From Aurantimonas aggregata (GTDB lineage: Bacteria; Pseudomonadota; Alphaproteobacteria; Rhizobiales; Rhizobiaceae), in NCBI RefSeq assembly GCF_010500835.1, contig NZ_JAAAMJ010000008.1:62001-126000 (forward strand): a DNA stretch of 64,000 bases. Direction: 5' to 3'. Shown piece by piece: positions 56,309-64,000 of this stretch. Under the pieces are notes generated by a model, which was given only the letters and a program-made list of their open reading frames with translations, ran no database searches and was not told the origin of the DNA. Each line of letters begins with the position of its first letter. Positions within the stretch are counted from its first letter, which is position 1. The translations under genes were made by a program, and so were the position numbers.

Positions 56309-57154
56309 ATGGACAAGAGAGATCGATCGAGGCTGTTCCGCGAGCGGCTGACTGCAGCCATGGCATCCCGCGGCATCTCCAAGAGCGCGCTGGCCCGCGC
56401 GACGCAGGCCGACCGCTCGACGGTCTCGCTGATTCTCTCCTCCGATGACGGCAGGTTGCCCAATGCGCAGTTCGCGGCGGAAGCGGCATTCGCCCTTGGC
56501 GTTTCCTGCGACTGGCTGCTCGGCCTGACCGACCGGCGCGAGCGCGGCGCCGACATGCTGGAAGCGGCGATGCGCATAGAGGAAGCGGCGCGGGCGCCGT
56601 CGGACGAATCGATGTATCGCTGGCATGAGGAGGCGCGCGGCTACAAGATCAGGCACGTGCCGGCGACGCTGCCGGACATGCTGAAATCGGAAGACGTGCT
56701 CCGCTTCGAGTATGGCGACTTTCTCGGCCGCACCTCTGACCAGGCCATCGCCGACATGCGCCAGCGCCTCGCCTATCTGCAGGCGCCCGACACCGACTAC
56801 GAGATCGCCATGCCGATCGACTCGCTGGAGGCTTTTGCTGCCGGGGAAGGTTACTGGCGGGGGCTGCCGGCAGCCGAACGCCGGGCGCAGCTGGAGCGGA
56901 TGCGGCGCCTGAGCGAGGAGCTCTACCCCTCGCTCAGGCTCTATCTGTTCGACCGCAAGAAGGTCTTCTCGGCGCCGGTGACGATCTTTGGTCCGCTGCA
57001 GGCCGCGGTCTATGTCGGCCGTTTCTACATGGCGTTCCGCGAGCGGCGCCAGGTGCAGGAACTGACCCGGCATTTCGACGGGCTGGTGCGCGAGGCCGAT
57101 TTCGAGGCCAAGCACACGCCCCGCTTCATCGAGGGCCTCGCGGTGCCGGACTGA
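56309..57154 (+). CDS. XRE-type helix-turn-helix transcriptional regulator
   Basis: A 281-residue protein with an N-terminal Cro/C1-type HTH (residues about 8-75; LFRERLTAAMASRGISKSALARATQADRSTVSLILSSDDGRLPNAQFAAEAAFALGVSCDWLLGLTDRRE), then a C-terminal domain with no known ligand-binding motif, though the SIRSLEAFAAGEGYWRGLPAAERRAQLERM-like region is conserved-looking. It resembles the rhizobial XRE family with a C-terminal sensor. The upstream region (56262-56308) is AT-rich with TTATTCTGGAATCGTGATAATC, probably its promoter/operator. Confidence 0.88.
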   Translation: MDKRDRSRLFRERLTAAMASRGISKSALARATQADRSTVSLILSSDDGRLPNAQFAAEAAFALGVSCDWLLGLTDRRERGADMLEAAMRIEEAARAPSDESMYRWHEEARGYKIRHVPATLPDMLKSEDVLRFEYGDFLGRTSDQAIADMRQRLAYLQAPDTDYEIAMPIDSLEAFAAGEGYWRGLPAAERRAQLERMRRLSEELYPSLRLYLFDRKKVFSAPVTIFGPLQAAVYVGRFYMAFRERRQVQELTRHFDGLVREADFEAKHTPRFIEGLAVPD

Positions 57155-57157
57155 TCC

Positions 57158-57646
57158 TCAGCCAGCCGGCATCGTCGGCGGCGCGAACACGATGTACGGC
57201 GTCGTCGGTTCCTCGCCGGGCGGGACATACGCCGGTGCCGGCTCACCCGGCTCGCCCAGCGACCGGATGTAGAGAAAGAGCGACCTTATGTCGGTCTCCG
57301 GCATGGCATGCAGGTTGAAATACGGCATCGGCGGCAGCGTCTTCAGCGTACTGAGATGCTTGACGAAGCCGGCCTCGTCCCGCTCGGCCGCGACGAGGCG
57401 AAGATTGCTGGGGTAGGTCGTGCCCCACGGGCCGCGAAATCCGACACCCGATCCGGCGAGGGCCGTTGCCGGGTCGAGAATGCCGCCGGACTCGGGATAG
57501 CCGGCACTATGGCAGTCGTGGCAGCCGCTGACGACGGCGACGACGTGGCCGCGCTCGGCCGATGGGACGGCGTCGTCGCCGAAGGCCGGCAGCGCGGTAA
57601 GGGCGGCGCATGCTGCCGCGAGCGTGACAATGAAGCTGTGTCGCAT
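57158..57646 (-). CDS. Cytochrome c family protein (class I-like)
   Basis: Exported heme protein. Signal peptide residues 1-23 (cleavage after AFG-DD). The heme-binding CHDCH is at residues 42-46; LPPMPYF (about residue 100-106) offers the axial methionine, and the ETDIRSLFLYIRSLG helix is the C-terminal helix of a class I fold. 162 residues. Proline-rich end (PPGEEPTTPYIVFAPPTMPAG). Partner proteins are not nearby; a role in electron transfer to an unknown dehydrogenase is likely. It converges on the XRE gene with 3 bases between stops. Confidence 0.93.
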   Translation of the reverse strand: MRHSFIVTLAAACAALTALPAFGDDAVPSAERGHVVAVVSGCHDCHSAGYPESGGILDPATALAGSGVGFRGPWGTTYPSNLRLVAAERDEAGFVKHLSTLKTLPPMPYFNLHAMPETDIRSLFLYIRSLGEPGEPAPAYVPPGEEPTTPYIVFAPPTMPAG

Positions 57647-57750
57647 GGTGAATCCCTGTGAAGTACAGATGAGCCGGCTGTTTCCGGCCCGGGCGGGCGG
57701 AATGCAGCATCGGTGTTTCATGCGTATTTCATGCCGGCATCGACGTGCGA

Positions 57751-57779
57751 TTGTCCGGCGTCACACCTGTTGCTATATT
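57751..57779 (+). promoter_or_regulatory. Sigma70-type promoter upstream of leuC
   Basis: TTGTCC (57751-57756), 17-base spacer, TATATT (57774-57779). The -10 box is nearly consensus and the expected start is near 57786. This gives leuC a 237-base leader containing a 42-codon frame. Confidence 0.6.
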
Positions 57780-57785
57780 GAGGCC

Positions 57786-57914
57786 ATGTTCCGGATCGCA
57801 AAACCGCGGGCGCGGCCGCTGCTGCCGACGAGCGAGGGCTTCGCCAAGCTCTCCGATCGCGCGCGCCTGCCCGGCCGGTTCTTCTACCGTCTGGTCGTCG
57901 CCGGCGGCCAGTAG
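57786..57914 (+). CDS. Small arginine-rich open reading frame in the leuC leader
   Basis: 42-residue frame (MFRIAKPRARPLLPTSEGF ... FYRLVVAGGQ) whose ATG coincides with the predicted transcription start of the promoter at 57751-57779, which would make it leaderless or nearly so; GAGG sits two bases before the ATG, too close for a normal site. No leucine run is present, so a classical leucine attenuator peptide is unlikely. It may be a real small protein, or an incidental frame. Low confidence. Confidence 0.35.
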   Translation: MFRIAKPRARPLLPTSEGFAKLSDRARLPGRFFYRLVVAGGQ

Positions 57915-58022
57915 CCGGACCCGTGCCGTCGCCTCGCCGCGACGCGACACCGATGCTTTCGCCGATTGCCATCCGACCCTTCGCGCTCGGCCGGGACCTT
58001 CCCGCCGACAAGGACGACCAAC

Positions 58023-59438
58023 ATGAGCCAGACCACACCGCGTACCCTCTACGACAAGATCTGGGACGACCATCTGGTCGCCGAGCAGGAGGGCGGCACC
58101 TGCCTGATCTACATCGATCGCCATCTCGTCCACGAGGTCACCAGCCCGCAGGCCTTCGAGGGGCTGCGCCTGACCGACCGCAAGGTGCGCCAGCCGGAGA
58201 AGACGCTGGCCGTCGTCGATCATAACGTGCCGACCTCGCCGGACCGCGTGCTCGGCATCAAGAACGAGGAAAGCCGCATCCAGGTCGAGGCGCTGGCGCA
58301 GAACGCCGCGGATTTCGGTATCGAGTACTATGACGCGGCGGACCGCCGGCAGGGCATCGTCCACATCATCGGGCCGGAGCAGGGCTTCACCCTGCCGGGC
58401 ACGACGATCGTCTGCGGCGACAGCCACACCTCGACGCATGGCGCCTTCGGCGCGCTGGCGCACGGCATCGGCACGTCTGAGGTCGAGCACGTGCTCGCCA
58501 CCCAGACGCTGATCCAGGCCAAGGCCAAGAACATGCTGGTCGAGGTGAACGGCCAGATTCCTGACGGCGTCACCTCCAAGGACATCATCCTGGCGATCAT
58601 CGGCGAGATCGGCACGGCGGGCGGCACCGGCTACGTCATCGAATATGCCGGCGAAGCGATCCGCGCGCTGTCGATGGAAGGCCGGATGACCGTCTGCAAC
58701 ATGTCGATCGAGGGCGGCGCGCGCGCCGGGCTGATCGCGCCGGACGAAAAGACCTTCGCCTATATCGCCGGCCGGCCCCGTGCGCCGAAGGGCGAGGCGT
58801 TCGACCAGGCGGTCGAATACTGGCGCACGCTCGTTTCCGATCCGGGGGCGCATTACGACAAGATCGTGCGGCTCGACGCGGCGAGCCTGCCGCCGATCGT
58901 CTCCTGGGGTTCCTCGCCCGAGGACGTCGTCGCCGTCGACGGCGTCGTGCCGGATCCGGCCGCGATCGACGACGAGGGCAAGCGCCGCTCCAAGCAGCGG
59001 GCGCTGGAATACATGGGGCTGACGCCGGGTACGCCGATGACCGACATCACCATCGACCGGGTGTTCATCGGCTCCTGCACCAACGGCCGCATCGAGGATT
59101 TGCGCGCCGTTGCCGGCATCGTCGAGGGCCGCAGGGTCGCCGATACCGTCTCGGCGATGATCGTGCCGGGCTCGGGCCTGGTGAAGGCGCAGGCCGAAGC
59201 CGAAGGCCTCGACGCGATCTTCAAGGCCGCCGGCTTCGACTGGCGCGAGCCCGGCTGTTCCATGTGCCTCGGGATGAACGAGGATCGCCTGGCGCCCTAC
59301 GAGCGCTGCGCCTCCACCTCGAACCGCAATTTCGAGGGCCGTCAGGGCCATCGCGGGCGGACGCACCTTGTCTCGCCGGCGATGGCCGCCGCGGCCGCGA
59401 TCGCCGGCCGCTTCGTCGACGTGCGCCACTGGCGCTGA
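58023..59438 (+). CDS. leuC: 3-isopropylmalate dehydratase large subunit
   Basis: Leucine biosynthesis; isomerises 2- to 3-isopropylmalate with the LeuD small subunit (leuD is not in the window). Aconitase-fold with [4Fe-4S] cysteines in [11 protein letters not shown] and [43 protein letters not shown] and [14 protein letters not shown] are LeuC-typical. 471 residues. The ATG at 58023 follows AAGGA at eight bases; a frame open upstream contains no further homology. Confidence 0.98.
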   Translation: MSQTTPRTLYDKIWDDHLVAEQEGGTCLIYIDRHLVHEVTSPQAFEGLRLTDRKVRQPEKTLAVVDHNVPTSPDRVLGIKNEESRIQVEALAQNAADFGIEYYDAADRRQGIVHIIGPEQGFTLPGTTIVCGDSHTSTHGAFGALAHGIGTSEVEHVLATQTLIQAKAKNMLVEVNGQIPDGVTSKDIILAIIGEIGTAGGTGYVIEYAGEAIRALSMEGRMTVCNMSIEGGARAGLIAPDEKTFAYIAGRPRAPKGEAFDQAVEYWRTLVSDPGAHYDKIVRLDAASLPPIVSWGSSPEDVVAVDGVVPDPAAIDDEGKRRSKQRALEYMGLTPGTPMTDITIDRVFIGSCTNGRIEDLRAVAGIVEGRRVADTVSAMIVPGSGLVKAQAEAEGLDAIFKAAGFDWREPGCSMCLGMNEDRLAPYERCASTSNRNFEGRQGHRGRTHLVSPAMAAAAAIAGRFVDVRHWR

Positions 59439-59459
59439 GGCTTTCGGGCTTCCGCAAGC

Positions 59460-59494
59460 AAAACCCCGCGCCGGCAGGACCGACGCGGGTTTTT
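59460..59494 (+). terminator. Intrinsic terminator after leuC
   Basis: Stem of AAAACCC(C)GCG with CGCGGGTTTT (one bulged C) followed by TTTTT; 22 bases after the leuC stop. The following reverse gene stops at 59517, so it may also serve that strand. Confidence 0.8.
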
Positions 59495-59516
59495 CGTCGA
59501 ATGGGACCGGCGTCCC

Positions 59517-59729
59517 TCAGTAGTTGCGCCAGTCCTCGTCCCTGGCTTCCTCTTCTTCCGCTTCCTGCACGTCGAGCGGAATGTCGCGGCCGATCAGGCT
59601 CTCGTCATCCTTGCGGCCATGGAAGGCGTTGTCGGTGCGCTCGATGGCGTTGTCGAGCAGGCCGTCGTCTTCGGTCTCTGCGTCCCGTGGTGGCGGCTTG
59701 CCCTCGGGCTTCGGATCGGGGTCTGGCAT
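59517..59729 (-). CDS. Small acidic protein of unknown function
   Basis: A 70-residue, very acidic and hydrophilic protein: a proline-rich N terminus (PDPDPKPEGKPPPRDAETEDDG) then IERTDNAFHGRKDDESLIGRDIPLDVQEAEEEEARDEDWRNY. The ATG at 59729 follows GGGAGA at six bases, supporting translation. The gene sits just downstream of thiC on the same strand, 55 bases past its stop. No family recognised. Confidence 0.65.
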   Translation of the reverse strand: MPDPDPKPEGKPPPRDAETEDDGLLDNAIERTDNAFHGRKDDESLIGRDIPLDVQEAEEEEARDEDWRNY

Positions 59730-59784
59730 GTGGATCTCCCTTCTTCGTTCGCAGAAGAACCCGCCTCGCGCCCGGCTGTTCCCT

Positions 59785-61716
<1,932 letters not shown>

Positions 61717-61754
61717 TCATCAGATGACGATTTTGTCCATCGTTCGCGGCTTTC

Positions 61755-61860
61755 CCATCCCTACGCCAGTATGAACTGGATCAGGTTCACAGGGTCGCCG
61801 CGCGCTGCGCCTTTCGGCGGCCGTCAGCCTCTCAGTTCCTTGCCGGAACTCCCCTTGGAT
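61755..61860 (-). promoter_or_regulatory. TPP (THI-box) riboswitch controlling thiC
   Basis: On the reverse strand the element shows the conserved pieces in order: GGGGAG, CTGAGA, ACCCT, GAACCTGATC, then GTTCATACTGGCGTAGGGA. Its 3' end lies 140 bases upstream of the thiC ATG. TPP binding should repress thiC by sequestering its ribosome site or ending transcription; no obvious terminator hairpin with T-run is seen in the 140-base gap, so translational control is likelier. Confidence 0.97.
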
Positions 61861-62120
61861 GGGCGCGACGGTAGCAGCGGCGTGCCGGCTGTCAAGCGTC
61901 GGAGATGCCAGCGTAGCGGATAGAACGGGGTTCTTGCGCCGCGAGGGTATCGTCGCAGGCGATGGGCAGGGCAGGAAGAAAAGGCTGAAGGCCGCCTCGG
62001 GCGGCATGACAGGCAGGACAGCCGCAGCGTGTCCTCGCCCCCCTCAGTATCGACGGATCGCCGTAAAGGCGCCGTCTCCCCGACCGCCGATGGCGGTCCC
62101 CCAGGTCGCGAGCCGAAGGC

Positions 62121-62510
62121 TCAGAGGACGTTCAGGCTGACGTTCGCGACACCGGAGCTGATCATGCCGATCTGCGACGCGGCGCCCTGCGACAGGTCGA
62201 TGATCCGGTTGCCGTGGAACGGCCCGCGATCGTTGATGCGCACGACGACAGACTTGCCGTTGTTGCGGTTGGTGACCTTCACCTTGGTGCCGAAAGGCAG
62301 CGTGCGGTGGGCAGCGGTCATCGAGTTCATGTTGAAGCGTTCGCCATTGGCGGTGGTGCGGCCGTGGAAACGCTTGCCGTAATAGGATGCGGCGCCTGAT
62401 GCCGCGTGGCGTGATTGTGCGACGACCTCGTCCGTCCCGACAGCGTAGCCACCGGCAAGCGTGCCGGCAAAGAGGGCCGCGGTCAGGGCGGTTCTCAGAA
62501 GAAGCTTCAT
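62121..62510 (-). CDS. rlpA: RlpA-family septal ring lytic transglycosylase
   Basis: Exported double-psi beta-barrel protein of the RlpA/expansin type. Signal peptide residues 1-31 ([10 protein letters not shown] region). The core [78 protein letters not shown] is complete; no SPOR domain follows, so it lacks denuded-glycan targeting seen in E. coli RlpA. 129 residues; AGGAAA ribosome site upstream. Standing alone on the strand. Confidence 0.95.
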   Translation of the reverse strand: MKLLLRTALTAALFAGTLAGGYAVGTDEVVAQSRHAASGAASYYGKRFHGRTTANGERFNMNSMTAAHRTLPFGTKVKVTNRNNGKSVVVRINDRGPFHGNRIIDLSQGAASQIGMISSGVANVSLNVL

Positions 62511-62745
62511 TCAATTTTTCCTGCGATGAATTCGACAGGGCCTCTCTCGGCAACTCCTGTGACGAAAACTTGAAGGGAATAGGGTCATTCTAAGATCGTG
62601 GAACTTTTCGCCGGTTTGCCGCAAGACATGGGCGACACGGAGAATTTTCGTCCTGAGACTGGCGCAATTGCGTCAAAATCGTCGCATTCATGCCATGGTT
62701 CATCGGCTCGCCGGGCCGATAAGTTAACCTCGGCGGCATGCCGGA

Positions 62746-64000
62746 TCAGATCGCCAGCGGTGGCGTCCGGCCGCTGCGCTCGAGTTCCCACTCGGCCGCC
62801 ACGGCTTCCTCGTCGAACGACAGCACGAGGTAATTTCGCTCCGCCGCGTAAGTCCTGCGCTGTCCCGGCAGCGGCCGCAGCTGGATCGGATAGCCCGGCA
62901 CCGGCGACTCGCCCCACTGCGCCAGGAGGCCGAGCATTGCCGGATAGGCCCGCGACGGCGCCGGATGGGAGATGCCGGAGGCGACCAGCTGGTGCAGCAG
63001 CGACTCGTCGGCGAGGAGCATCTCGCCCCGTGTCGCCAGATGGATCTCGCCGGAGACGAGGGTGAGCGGCTGGTCGGCGTTTTCCTGTCGCTCGGCCAGG
63101 AGGAGAGGAAGCGGACCCATTCGTCGCGATGGACGCGGCTCTGCCACTGGTCGCGCATGTCGTCTTCGTACTTGTTGCGCACCGGCAGCATGTCGGCCAG
63201 TGCCTCCAGCCAGCTGAGCCGTGGGCCAAGCGCCGGCACGCTGGACATCAGGAGGACGCGGTCCCAAGGGGGCGTTGCCGCCAATGCCGCTTCGAAATGA
63301 GCCCAGCCCGCCGGGCCCATTACACGATCCGGGCGCCGTTCGCTGCGAAGATCCGGCGCGAGGAGCGCCAGGTCCGGATAGCGCAGCACAAGGCCGAGCG
63401 TCTCGCCGCTCTGGTCCATGACGGTCGACGGCAGGGCCGCATCGGTCGCGGCGACCTGGAAGAGCAGGAACATGTCGCGGGCTGCGGCGAAGAGGCCGCG
63501 GCCGATGGGGCTGTCGAGCAGCGTTGCCGGATGGCTGCCCCAGCCGTCGATGATGTCGTGGTCGTCCCACATCATCACCGACGGGATCTCGGCAGCAACG
63601 GTCCGCATCGCCGCGCGGCCGAAATTGCCGATATAGCGCTCGAAATAGAAGCGCCGGACGGCGTCGTCCGCCGCCGGCTCGAAGGCGATGTCGCCGCGCG
63701 CGTCGCGCGGTGCGGTCGCCCAGCGCTCGACGCTCGGATGGGCATGGAGGACGTCGTCGGCATAGAGCTGGTCGCCGCCCTGCAGCATCAGCGCGAAGGG
63801 CGTCCGCCGGTGCTCGGCGGCAAGGCGCGTCCACATCGCGTCGCGCTCGCCATCCTCGCGGTCGAGATCGCCGGTCTCCTGGCCGTTGCAGGAGACATAG
63901 ACGATGCGCCGGTCGCTGGCGGCCGGCGAGGCGACGGTGAACTGCTGGTCGCCCAGCCGATAGGTGGCAGTGCGGTCGGCCGGCAACGCGAAATCGTAGC
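62746..64000 (-). pseudogene. PhoD-family alkaline phosphatase/metallophosphatase, frameshifted; 5' end beyond the window
   Basis: Metallophosphatase of the PhoD family without a visible Tat region (the 5' end is cut by the window). Motifs seen: VYVSCNGQETG, FALMLQGGDQLYADDVL, VMMWDDHDIIDGWGSHP. After VRFL (about 63110) the frame shifts; the remainder (LLAERQENADQPLTLVSGEIHLATRGEMLLADESLLHQLVASGISHPAPS ... YLVLSFDEEAVAAEWELERSG, ending at 62746) is in another frame. One inserted base near 63095-63110 would restore it. It could be a disrupted gene or a sequencing error. It is distinct from the Tat-exported PhoD at 880-2463. Confidence 0.8.

Noticed and set aside
57966-58022. Longer N-terminal extension for LeuC
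   Set aside because: The open frame continues upstream but lacks homology; the ATG at 58023 has a proper ribosome site.

Overview
The window is high-GC, densely coded chromosome from an alphaproteobacterium. Gene content and order (ccmABCDG, dapF-mtaB-ftsY-yciB, ffh-chorismate mutase-rpsP followed by rimM-trmD-rplS-leuC, DUF2794, an invasion-associated-locus-B protein, a CTAG-poor GC-rich style with GTG/TTG starts) point to the Hyphomicrobiales (Rhizobiales), perhaps Aurantimonadaceae or a relative; the family is inference from gene content only. I see no tRNA, rRNA, CRISPR array, insertion sequence, phage gene or replication origin.

Layout. 1-9.7 kb: typA (cut by the window edge), a Tat-exported PhoD-type phosphatase, an M3 metallopeptidase, a MarR regulator, a Bcr/CflA-type efflux pump, a site-2 protease with CBS domains, and an overlapping pair of an isoprenylcysteine-methyltransferase-like enzyme with a membrane-anchored alpha/beta hydrolase. 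9.9-16.7 kb: luciferase-like oxidoreductase, L-lactate permease, argG, PAP2 phosphatase, LysE exporter, GST. 16.8-22.3 kb: an orphan BrnA-like antitoxin, a membrane protein, rlmN, IalB, DUF1232, thpR, GNAT, and a GDSL esterase divergent from a YbbA/YbbP-type ABC pair (22.4-25.7 kb). 26-31.8 kb: Bax-inhibitor-1 family protein, GNAT, DUF2794, DUF1223, acnA. 32.1-35.1 kb: the cytochrome c maturation operon ccmABCDG. 35.2-40.3 kb: NUDIX, DUF533, an L,D-transpeptidase, and a divergent Crp/Fnr regulator - autotransporter pair in which the autotransporter passenger is an ice-binding-like (DUF3494) domain. 40.4-45.0 kb: dapF-mtaB-ftsY-yciB. 45-56 kb: EEP phosphatase, then ffh-chorismate mutase-rpsP, a diguanylate cyclase, rimM, a monooxygenase-like protein, trmD, two reverse genes, rplS. 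56-64 kb: DUF2061, an XRE regulator, cytochrome c, leuC, thiC with a TPP riboswitch, rlpA, and a second PhoD-family gene broken by a frameshift.

The most unusual items are: (i) ftsY, an essential SRP-receptor gene, whose two halves lie in different frames joined exactly at a run of nine A residues (sense strand), so that full-length protein needs a -1 ribosomal shift, transcriptional slippage, or a one-base correction of the sequence; (ii) the ice-binding-like autotransporter with a PDGTP-repeat stalk next to a divergent Crp/Fnr gene; (iii) a diguanylate cyclase built from two tandem copies of a W-x-EDFS sensor module, inserted between rpsP and rimM; (iv) a DUF5996-acetyltransferase fusion; and (v) a strong promoter whose predicted start coincides with the ATG of a 42-codon reading frame upstream of leuC. 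A second single-base frameshift (near 63.1 kb) means that sequence error must be excluded before biology is claimed for the first.

Functionally the window is mostly housekeeping: co-translational targeting (ffh and ftsY are only about 5 kb apart), ribosome proteins and ribosome/tRNA modification (rpsP, rplS, rimM, trmD, rlmN, mtaB), amino-acid synthesis (argG, dapF, leuC), thiamine synthesis (thiC), the TCA cycle (acnA) and cytochrome c maturation, interspersed with envelope, efflux and stress genes.
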